From positions 310,373 through 374,372 of the forward strand of contig NZ_SOHL01000027.1 of assembly GCF_004403985.1 (NCBI RefSeq): 64,000 nucleotides of DNA, written 5' to 3'. The stretch is from Cryobacterium gelidum (GTDB lineage Bacteria; Actinomycetota; Actinomycetes; Actinomycetales; Microbacteriaceae). The position numbers were made by a program, and so were the translations under genes. Shown one piece after another: positions 54,577-62,380 of the stretch (its first letter is position 1; the number at the start of each line of letters is the position of its first letter). The notes below the pieces were generated by a model, which was given only the letters and a program-made list of their open reading frames with translations, was not told the origin of the DNA and did no database searches.

Positions 54577-56700
54577 TCAGCCGAGCAGGCGCGGCCGCTT
54601 CCAGTCAGCGCCGTGCACGTGCTGGTCCAGGAACGCGAACACGGTCTCGTACCAGAGCACCGCGTGCTGCGGTCCCAGGATCCAGTGGTTCTCGTCGGGA
54701 AAGAAGAGGAACTTGTGGTGGGTGCTGCCGTCGGCATTGGCGTGGTGTTCGGCAAGCTCCGACCACAATCGCAGGCTCTCACCGATCGGCACCCGGTAGT
54801 CGTGATCACCGTGGATAACGAGCATGGGGGTGACAATGTCGCGCACGGCACGGTGCGGCGAATTGTCGATCATGCCCTGCGCCGAGAAAATGCTCTGCCA
54901 GTATTCGGAGTTGTCGGTCGTTCCGTTGAACTGATCAAGCGACCACAGGCTCGCGTGGCTCACGATGGCACGGAACCGGTCGGTGTGACCGGCGACCCAG
55001 TTGGCCATGTAGCCGCCGAACGATCCGCCCATCGCGGCGGTGAGGGTCTCGTCGATCTCGGAGCGGGCTTCGGCGGCATCGGTGATCGCGAGCAGGTCGG
55101 TGTACGGCTTGGCGCCCCAGGCGTTCCAGCCGCGCGCGATGAAATCGAGGCCGTACCCGGTCGACAGCGCGGGGTCGGGCAACAGCACCGCATAGCCGCG
55201 GGCGACGGCGAGCAACGGGCTCCACCGCCAGCTCCAGGCGTTCCAGCTGTTCAAGGGGCCGCCGTGAATCCAGAGCAACAGCGGGGCCGGATGCTGCGGT
55301 GCGGCTCCATCAGGCAGCAACAGCCAGGCGCGCACCCGTGTTCCGTCCTCGGCGCGGGTCTCGACCTCGGTGATCGTGCCGGGAACATCGGGCAGCACGG
55401 CCGGCGTAGCGAGCGCTGTGATGCTCGCTACGCCAGCGCCGGAGCGGCCGATGCGCACCGGATGGGCCGGCGCGATCCAGGACGAGCGCAACGCCACAAG
55501 GTCGCCGGTCCCGGCGTCGACGCAAACGTTGGTGTAACTGAAGTCATCGGTGGTGAGCTGTTCGGGGGGCCTTCCGTCAAGCGGTACGCGAAAGATCGGC
55601 CCGCGACCGTCGTGGTCGGCGGTGACGATGAGGGCGTGGTTTACGTCGCCCGGAGCGCCGCCCTGCTGGGCGTCGAAGACGAGGCTCGACGGCCAGCGGT
55701 CCCAATCGGCGGCGAGACGGCGCGGGTGGCCGCCGTCGAGGTCGGCGACCCAGATTTCCTGGTCAGCCGGGCCCTCCGGGGTGCTGAAAGCGGAACGCAC
55801 GAAGGCGATCAATCGGCCGTCGAGGCTCACCGCCGGTGATTCGAAGTGCACCTTCGGTTCGTCGAACAGGATGGTCTGGGTGCCGGTCGTGACGTCGATC
55901 GACACCAGGATATAGCGGCCGGAGCGTTGCTCGGCGACCCGTAGCGCGGCGATCAGCGTGGATCCGTCGGGGGTCAGGGCCTGGCCGGCGGTATCAGCCG
56001 TGCGGCCGGGCGTGGGCGTGAGGTCTCGGGGACGCGGGAGGTCGGCCGGGTAGGGGGCGGGAGCATCCGGCGTGGACGGGGCAGCAGATTCGGCCGTGTC
56101 GACGGCGATCATGTCGTGCAGGCTGGAAAGGTCGAGCGCGAGCAGGTGTGGTTCGGCGGGGCCGAGGTTGTGGTCCCAATAACGCACCGGGTAGCTCTCG
56201 TGCAGAATGGCCGCGATCTTCTTGTCGGCGCGCTCCTTGCGGGCAAAGCCTTCCGCTTCGAGGTCGGTGGCGCTCGGCAGTAGGTCGGCGGCGATCACGA
56301 GAGAGTTAGCCGCGGTGGCCACCGCGGCGATGCCGGATACTCCCCCGGCGAGGCGGGTGATCGCGCGGGCGTCCCCGCCGGCTGCGGGCAGCAGCCAGAG
56401 CTGGGCGGCCTCCGAGACTTTCACGGCACCCTGGTCGGCGGCGGTGTCGGGGCGGGCGGAGACGAACACAATGTCGCCGGTGGCGGTGAAGGCCGCCCCG
56501 GATTCGCCCTTCGCCGACCGGGTCAGGCGCGTCGGTACACCGCTGCCGTCGGCGGCCGCCGACCAGAGTGCGCGCTCATAGCTCGTGCGATCGTGGGTCA
56601 GGGTGGCGACGGTCAGCACGACCCTGCGGGCGTCGGGCGAGAGCGCGAGACTTTCCACGCGGGGCAACGCGATGTAGTCGTCGAGGCTGGAGAAGGGCAT
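54577..56700 (-). CDS. S9-family serine peptidase (acylaminoacyl/prolyl oligopeptidase type)
   Basis: I choose the ATG at 56700 (GGAG 9 nt upstream) over one at 56721, giving 707 aa. The N-terminal two-thirds are a beta-propeller (WSAAADGSG, VSLDGRLIAFVRS, QEIWVADLDGG). The C-terminal hydrolase has LLLWIHGGPLNSW, nucleophile Ser560 in GGSFGGYMAN, Asp in VIHGDHDYRV and His in PDENHWIL. There is no signal peptide, so it is cytosolic. It degrades short peptides. It is independent of the downstream Wadjet operon as far as can be seen. Confidence 0.93.
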   Translation of the reverse strand: MPFSSLDDYIALPRVESLALSPDARRVVLTVATLTHDRTSYERALWSAAADGSGVPTRLTRSAKGESGAAFTATGDIVFVSARPDTAADQGAVKVSEAAQLWLLPAAGGDARAITRLAGGVSGIAAVATAANSLVIAADLLPSATDLEAEGFARKERADKKIAAILHESYPVRYWDHNLGPAEPHLLALDLSSLHDMIAVDTAESAAPSTPDAPAPYPADLPRPRDLTPTPGRTADTAGQALTPDGSTLIAALRVAEQRSGRYILVSIDVTTGTQTILFDEPKVHFESPAVSLDGRLIAFVRSAFSTPEGPADQEIWVADLDGGHPRRLAADWDRWPSSLVFDAQQGGAPGDVNHALIVTADHDGRGPIFRVPLDGRPPEQLTTDDFSYTNVCVDAGTGDLVALRSSWIAPAHPVRIGRSGAGVASITALATPAVLPDVPGTITEVETRAEDGTRVRAWLLLPDGAAPQHPAPLLLWIHGGPLNSWNAWSWRWSPLLAVARGYAVLLPDPALSTGYGLDFIARGWNAWGAKPYTDLLAITDAAEARSEIDETLTAAMGGSFGGYMANWVAGHTDRFRAIVSHASLWSLDQFNGTTDNSEYWQSIFSAQGMIDNSPHRAVRDIVTPMLVIHGDHDYRVPIGESLRLWSELAEHHANADGSTHHKFLFFPDENHWILGPQHAVLWYETVFAFLDQHVHGADWKRPRLLG

Positions 56701-56749
56701 GGGGTGAGACTCCGATGTCATGCTTTGACGCTAGCGGGTCGCGGCGCCG

Positions 56750-58987
56750 TTACGTTCCGAGCGGCGCAGTTCCAAGCGGCGCCGCGCCCACCAGATACAG
56801 CCGCTGGGTGGCCCGGGTCATCGCAACGTAGAGCGCCCCGGCGCCGCGTTCGGAGGCCGCGAGGATGGCCGCTGGATCGACGACGACGACCGCATCAAAC
56901 TCCAGCCCCTTGGCGTCTTGCGGGGTGAGCAGCGCGATCTGGCGGCTGAGACCCAGCGCCCCCACGCCGACCAGGTCGCCGAATTCGGCCCGCAGCGTCG
57001 TGTCAAGGTCGTCGATACCGGCCTCCACCACAATCACGGCGAGGGTGCCGCCGGTTGCGAGCGCCAGGTCGCGGCGCACCGCCACCGCGGCCTCCGCGAC
57101 CGTTTCTACCGGCCATTCACTCGACCGCACCGTGCGGGACGGCGTGATCGGCAAGCGGTGCGACATGGCGACCGTCTCGGCCGCCGTGGCAATCTGGCTC
57201 GGTGTGCGATAGTTCACGGTCAATTCTTCGAGCCGCCAGCGATCGGCTTCGGGCGAGCCGTCGAGCACCGGCTGCAACGCCTCTTTCCAGCTCGCGGATG
57301 CCGCCGCGCTCGCCGCCTGCGCGATGTCACCGACGATCGTGAACGACCGGCGCGGACCGCGCCGCACCACCAGACGCCACTGCATCGCAGACAGCTCCTG
57401 CGCCTCGTCGATGACGACGTGGCCGTAGGTCCAGCTGCGGTCCCGTGCGGCGCGTTCGCTGGTCGTGGATCGTTCATCGAGTTCGGCGAAATTAGCGGCG
57501 AGGTCCTTCGCGTTGACGAGCCCTTTCACCTGCATGTTCTCAATGGCCGTTTCGGCGTTCTCCACGTCACGCTTACGCTGTTCCTTGAGCGCGCGCTTCT
57601 TCGCCTGGTCGACCGCGTTGTATTCTCCGAGCAGCTCGGCGGCCTCATCGAGCAGCGGAATGTCGGCGATCGTGAACTCCGCCGTGCGCGGTCGCGCCAG
57701 CAACTTGCGTTGGGCGTACCGCCAGCGCGGGGTCAACTCGGCCAGCCACTGCGGCCGCGCGTACAGATCTTGCACCAGCTTCTGTGGGGTCAGCGGCAGC
57801 CAGGCGGTATTGAGCGCGACCCGCACATCGTCGGCCAGGCGCAGGTCTTCGCGCAGCATCGGCAGGTCGGTGTCGTCCATCGAGCGGCCCTGCTGCTGCA
57901 GTTGCTCGAGCCAAACCCGGGAGAGCGCGTTGATGGCGGTCTTCACGAATGTGACCCGGGCCTCGTTGTGGGTCTTGCCGGTGCCGCGGGCGCGCGCAAT
58001 CGCGTGCGACACCAGCTCGGGCTGCAACACGATGCGGTCGCCGTTCACGACGAGCTGCTGCGGGGCGGCGGGGGTGCGCTGCCGGGAGTGCACGGCTCGC
58101 GCAATGAGGTCGGCCATGAACGCCTGGCCCTTCAGCGCCGCGACGGCGGGGGCATCCTCGCGGGTCGCTTCGACGCCGGGAAAGAGCTGGCCGACCGAGG
58201 CGAGCACCACGCCGGTCTCACCGAGCGAGGGCAGCACAGCCTCGATGTACTGCAGGAACGAACGCGACGGGCCGATGATGAGCACGCCGCTGTCCCGCAG
58301 TCGATCTCGGTGGGTGTAGAGCAGGTAGGCGGCGCGGTGCAGCGCCACGGCGGTCTTACCGGTGCCGGGGCCGCCCTGCACGACGAGAACACCGGCCAGA
58401 TCCGAGCGGATGATGCGATCCTGCTCGGCCTGAATGGTCGAGACGATGTCGGACATGTGCCCGGTGCGCTGCGCCGTGAGCGCCGCGAGCAGGGCTCCTT
58501 CGCCCTGGTGCGCGCTGGCATCCGGGTCAGCGAGCAGGGCGACGTCAAGAATCTCGTCTTCGATGCGGATGATGTTGCGCCCCTTGGACAGCAGGTGGCG
58601 GCGAGCCCGGGCGCCGAGCGGAGTGGCAGCGGTGGCCTGGTAGAACGCGCTTGCCTGCGGCACCCGCCAGTCCAACAGCAGCGGCTTGTGGTCTTCATCG
58701 CGCAGGCCGACCCGGCCGATATAGCGGTAGACCGAATCGCCCGAGTCATCGGGCACGGTTTCGAGCCGGCCGAAGGCGAGCCGATCGTCGACCTCCCGCA
58801 GTTGCACGATGCGGTCCTCGTAGAGGCGGGCAAAGGTGTCGCGCTCACTGCGGGACTGGTGGTTGCCGCCGACATCGAGCCGGCGCACCGCGATCAGCTG
58901 GTGTTCGGCCTCTTTCGCCAGCGCGTCCAGCCGCGCATAGAGCGCCCCGACATAGTTCTGTTCCCGAACAAGCTCCTGGTCGATCAC
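56750..58987 (-). CDS. helD: HelD-type RNA polymerase-recycling motor ATPase (UvrD/Rep-like)
   Basis: This 745-aa protein has a GTG start at 58987 and a clear AAGGGGAG ribosome site. It starts with the HelD N-terminal coiled arm (QNYVGALYARLDALAKEAEHQ). UvrD-like motor domains follow, with Walker A GGPGTGKTA (Lys211), YGHVVIDEAQELSAMQWR and VAMTRATQRLYLV. HelD proteins remove stalled RNA polymerase from DNA; the actinobacterial HelR group can give rifamycin tolerance. Which subclass this is cannot be fixed by eye. The last residues repeat PLGTAPLGT. Confidence 0.92.
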   Translation of the reverse strand: MIDQELVREQNYVGALYARLDALAKEAEHQLIAVRRLDVGGNHQSRSERDTFARLYEDRIVQLREVDDRLAFGRLETVPDDSGDSVYRYIGRVGLRDEDHKPLLLDWRVPQASAFYQATAATPLGARARRHLLSKGRNIIRIEDEILDVALLADPDASAHQGEGALLAALTAQRTGHMSDIVSTIQAEQDRIIRSDLAGVLVVQGGPGTGKTAVALHRAAYLLYTHRDRLRDSGVLIIGPSRSFLQYIEAVLPSLGETGVVLASVGQLFPGVEATREDAPAVAALKGQAFMADLIARAVHSRQRTPAAPQQLVVNGDRIVLQPELVSHAIARARGTGKTHNEARVTFVKTAINALSRVWLEQLQQQGRSMDDTDLPMLREDLRLADDVRVALNTAWLPLTPQKLVQDLYARPQWLAELTPRWRYAQRKLLARPRTAEFTIADIPLLDEAAELLGEYNAVDQAKKRALKEQRKRDVENAETAIENMQVKGLVNAKDLAANFAELDERSTTSERAARDRSWTYGHVVIDEAQELSAMQWRLVVRRGPRRSFTIVGDIAQAASAAASASWKEALQPVLDGSPEADRWRLEELTVNYRTPSQIATAAETVAMSHRLPITPSRTVRSSEWPVETVAEAAVAVRRDLALATGGTLAVIVVEAGIDDLDTTLRAEFGDLVGVGALGLSRQIALLTPQDAKGLEFDAVVVVDPAAILAASERGAGALYVAMTRATQRLYLVGAAPLGTAPLGT

Positions 58988-59121
58988 AAAACTCCCCTTA
59001 AACCGAAGCCCCTAGTTTAGTCGCGGTCAGTGTGGGCATTGCTGTGTGTCCGCATCCGCTCATGTGTCGAATATTTACGCACGTGTTCGCTTATTGTCGG
59101 GCGCGGGAACAAGCTGTGGTC

Positions 59122-60315
59122 ATGTCAGTCATCAAGGTCGCACCGCTGGAGCATATCCGGCGCGAGCGCAGCAGCATCAAGTGGACTCGGTTTCCCGCCG
59201 ACGTACTTCCCTTGTTTGTTGCCGAGATGGACTACCCCCTGGCTCCGGCCATCGTCGCGACACTCGTGGAGCGCGTGCAGGCCTCCGACACCGGCTATCT
59301 CGATGGCCCGGGCCCGCTGGCTCCGGCCTTCGCCCAGTTTGCGCTCGACCGGTGGGGCTGGAGAGTCGACCCGAGCCACGTGCACCTCGCGACCGACGTG
59401 AGCGTGGGCATCGTCGAAGCGCTACGCCTGGCCGTGCCGGCCCATGGTCGGGTGGCGATCACCCCGCCGGTCTATCCGCCGTTCTACGAACTCGTCGAGG
59501 AGGCCGCGGCATCCGTTCTCGAAATATCGCTGCTCGAACAGGGTGAGCGGTGGGCGCTCGACCTCGCCGCGCTGGAGCTCAGCTTTGCCAGCGGCATCGA
59601 CGCTTTTCTGCTCTGCAACCCGCACAACCCGCATGGCATCGTCTGGGAACGCTCGACTCTGGAGGCGCTTGCCCGCCTCGCCGCGCAGTACGACGTGTTC
59701 GTCATCTCCGACGAGATCCACGCGCCGCTCACCTACCCGGGCGTCGCGTTCACGCCGTTCGCCCCGCTGGCCCTGGCCGCCGGCGCTCGCGCGGTCACCG
59801 TGACCTCGGCAAGCAAGGGCTGGAATGTGGCCGGGCTCAAGTGTGCCCTCGTCATCGCCGCCGATGACGCCACCAACGACCTGCTGAACCGGCTGCCCGA
59901 AGAGGTCGCCTGTCGCACCAGCATCCTCGGCCTGCACGCCAACATCGCCGCGTTCTCCTGTACCGACTGGCTCGACAATGCCATCGATCAAATTGTCGAC
60001 AACGATTCTCTACTGGATTCCCTGCTTCGCGAACACCTGCCCGCCGTGATTTACCACCGGCCGCGCGCCGGCTACCTCGCCTGGCTGGATCTGCGCCACC
60101 TCGGCCTCGGCGAGAGCCCGTACCAGCGCATTCTCGACGAGGCCCGCGTCGCCCTCAATAACGGCGAGTGTTTCGGCCTCGGCGGCCAGGGGTTCGCCCG
60201 CCTCAATTTGGCCTGCTCGCCCGACACCCTGCGCGACGCCGTCGCCCGTATCGCGGCGCTCGTCGCACGGGTCGCTGCCGCTTCTGCCGCTGGCCCGACG
60301 GCGGCGACCGTCTGA
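59122..60315 (+). CDS. MalY/PatB-type PLP-dependent cystathionine beta-lyase/aminotransferase
   Basis: This is 397 aa from the ATG at 59122; the frame upstream to 59032 has no ribosome site. It is a fold-type I PLP enzyme of the MalY/PatB group: SSIKWTRFP, LPLFVAEMDYPLA, CNPHNPHGIVW, SDEIHAPLTYPG and the Schiff-base Lys232 in SASKGWNVAGLK. It probably cleaves cystathionine or other C-S substrates in methionine/cysteine metabolism. Its stop overlaps the sulfhydrylase start by one base (TGATG), so they are coupled, which fits a sulfur-amino-acid role. Confidence 0.92.
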   Translation: MSVIKVAPLEHIRRERSSIKWTRFPADVLPLFVAEMDYPLAPAIVATLVERVQASDTGYLDGPGPLAPAFAQFALDRWGWRVDPSHVHLATDVSVGIVEALRLAVPAHGRVAITPPVYPPFYELVEEAAASVLEISLLEQGERWALDLAALELSFASGIDAFLLCNPHNPHGIVWERSTLEALARLAAQYDVFVISDEIHAPLTYPGVAFTPFAPLALAAGARAVTVTSASKGWNVAGLKCALVIAADDATNDLLNRLPEEVACRTSILGLHANIAAFSCTDWLDNAIDQIVDNDSLLDSLLREHLPAVIYHRPRAGYLAWLDLRHLGLGESPYQRILDEARVALNNGECFGLGGQGFARLNLACSPDTLRDAVARIAALVARVAAASAAGPTAATV

Positions 60316-61733
60316 TGACGACAACGGATGCCCCGCTCCCGACCAACACCGACGCAACAGGAAGTTTCATGGCCACGCCCGCACCAGCATCGACTTCACT
60401 GAATTCTGACGCCACCGAGGTGGTCGCGCCGATCACCGATTGGGACGCCTTCAGCTTCGACACCCGCCAGGTGCACGTCGGCGAGTACGCCGACGAGAAC
60501 CGCGGCGCGCGCATTCCGCCGCTCACCCTGAGCGCCGGCTACGTCTTCGACTCCTTCGATGACGGGGCCGCCCGGTTCAACGGCGGTTCCCGCGAACCCA
60601 TCTACTCCCGGCAGGGCAACCCCACCAACGCGGTCGCCGAACAGCGGCTCGCCTCACTCGAAGGCGGCTCCGCCTGTGTCGCCGTGTCGAGCGGACAGGC
60701 CGCGATCAGCGCCGCCCTGTTCGCGCTGGCCGAATCAGGCGAGCACATCGTCTCGACCGCCAGCATCTATGGCGGCACCCGCATTCTGCTCGGCCGGAGC
60801 TTTCGCCGCATGGGCATCGCGGTCGACTACGTCTGGGACACCGACTCCGATGCCGCCTGGGACGCGGTGATTCGGCCGGAGACCAAGGCGATCTTCACCG
60901 AGACCATTCCGAACCCGCGCAACGACGTCGTCGACATTGCCCGCGTCGCCGCCGTCGCCCGCCGCCACGGCATTCCGCTCGTCGTCGACAACACCGTCGC
61001 CACGCCGTACCTGATTCGCCCGTTCGAGCACGGCGCCGACATCGTCGTGCACTCGACTACCAAGTTCCTCAGCGGCCACGGCGCCGGCGTATCGGGCGCG
61101 GTCGTCGACGGCGGCACCTTCGACTGGGCAGCGAGCTCCCGCCGCTACCCGCTGCTGACCGACTCGTTGCGCCCCGGCCTGCCGTCGCTGCTCGACCGGT
61201 TCGGCCCGGCCGCCTACGCCCAGTATGTGCGCGAGGCCGTCGTCAACGACGTCGGACCATCGCTGTCGCCGTTCAACGGGTTTCTGTTGCACCAGGGCAT
61301 CGAAACCCTGTCGCTGCGTATGGAACGACACGTCGACAACGCGATCGCCATCGCGCACTGGCTCGAGGAGCAGCCAGAGGTCGAAGTCGTCGACTACGCC
61401 GGCCTGCCGAGCAGCCCGCTGCACGAGATCGCGCAACAGTACTACAACGGCCGGACCGGCTCGGTATTCGCGGTCACCGTCAAGGGCGGGACCGAGGGTG
61501 CCCGAGCGTTCACGAACGGTCTGCGGGTGTTCAGCCGCATGACCGGTATCGGCGACACCCGCTCGATGGTGCTGCATCCACTAACCACCACCCACGCGTC
61601 CTTTGCCCCCGATCTGAACGCACGCCTCGGCATTACGGCCGGCATGCTGCGCCTGTCGGTGGGCATCGAATCGCTTGACGACCTTCTGCTTGACCTCCGC
61701 GGGGGGCTCGACCGAGTCGCCGGCATCCTCTAA
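60315..61733 (+). CDS. metY: O-acetylhomoserine/O-acetylserine sulfhydrylase
   Basis: This 472-aa protein starts at the ATG at 60315 that overlaps the preceding stop; an ATG at 60369 with AGGAAG in front is an alternative and would remove 18 poorly conserved residues. It is a Cys/Met-metabolism PLP enzyme: FDTRQVHVGEY, IYSRQGNPTNAVAEQRLASLEGG-like segment, YGGTRILLG and the PLP Lys250 in HSTTKFLSGHG. The C-terminus has the HASFAPDLNARLGITAGMLRLSVG-type end. It makes homocysteine (or cysteine) from sulfide. Pairing with the MalY-type lyase suggests a local methionine-synthesis pair. Confidence 0.93.
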   Translation: MTTTDAPLPTNTDATGSFMATPAPASTSLNSDATEVVAPITDWDAFSFDTRQVHVGEYADENRGARIPPLTLSAGYVFDSFDDGAARFNGGSREPIYSRQGNPTNAVAEQRLASLEGGSACVAVSSGQAAISAALFALAESGEHIVSTASIYGGTRILLGRSFRRMGIAVDYVWDTDSDAAWDAVIRPETKAIFTETIPNPRNDVVDIARVAAVARRHGIPLVVDNTVATPYLIRPFEHGADIVVHSTTKFLSGHGAGVSGAVVDGGTFDWAASSRRYPLLTDSLRPGLPSLLDRFGPAAYAQYVREAVVNDVGPSLSPFNGFLLHQGIETLSLRMERHVDNAIAIAHWLEEQPEVEVVDYAGLPSSPLHEIAQQYYNGRTGSVFAVTVKGGTEGARAFTNGLRVFSRMTGIGDTRSMVLHPLTTTHASFAPDLNARLGITAGMLRLSVGIESLDDLLLDLRGGLDRVAGIL

Positions 61734-61753
61734 ACGCTAGGTACTCTGAATTC

Positions 61754-62380
61754 ATGAAACTCATCGCGCCAAATTTTTCTGCGCCCACTTTCTTCCGCAG
61801 CACGGGTGCACGCACCTCGGCTGCACGCACCGCGGCTGCACGCACCTCGGCTGCACTGGGCGCGCTCGTCCTGCTCGCCGCGTTGAGCGGATGCGCCACC
61901 GCTGATTCCGGGGCCGGCTCGCCGGCATCCGCTGCCGCCACCGCCACCGCCACAGCTGAAGCGGGTGCTGCGGCCGTCGATTGCGCCGGCGTCAACGTCG
62001 TCGTCGACTTCGGCACGCTCGACGCCGCCCCGGTCACCGAGTGCGTCGATGCGACCGCAGCGACTGCCGCGAGTGAGGCCCTGGCCACAACCGGCGTCAC
62101 AACCGCGGGAAGCGTGGAATACGGCGACCAGATCGTCTGCCGTGTCAACGACCGCCCGGCCGCTGACGAAACCGTCGTGGTCGAGGGCCAGGAATCATTC
62201 ACCGAAACCTGCGCCTCGATGCCGCCCGCGTACGCATACTGGGCGCTCTGGGTGAAAGCCACCCCCGACGCCAACTGGGAGTACGCCCAGGAGGGCCTCG
62301 GCACGCTCCAGGTCGAGCCAGGCCAGTCCGTCGGGCTCGTCTACACCACGGGTACCGAAACGCCCACGCCCGGTAGCTAG
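61754..62380 (+). CDS. secreted lipoprotein coupled to an ECF transporter
   Basis: This 208-aa protein has a long signal sequence with an Arg-rich N-terminus and a lipobox ALSGC at Cys47. The mature part begins with an Ala/Thr-rich linker, then a small domain with VDCAGVNVVVDFG and AYAYWALWVK. It resembles DUF4430-like substrate-binding domains, but this is tentative. A 15-bp tandem repeat at 61806-61858 codes for ARTSA/ARTAA in the signal region. Its stop (TAG) overlaps the GTG of the ECF gene, so the lipoprotein probably captures the substrate imported by that transporter. Confidence 0.8.
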   Translation: MKLIAPNFSAPTFFRSTGARTSAARTAAARTSAALGALVLLAALSGCATADSGAGSPASAAATATATAEAGAAAVDCAGVNVVVDFGTLDAAPVTECVDATAATAASEALATTGVTTAGSVEYGDQIVCRVNDRPAADETVVVEGQESFTETCASMPPAYAYWALWVKATPDANWEYAQEGLGTLQVEPGQSVGLVYTTGTETPTPGS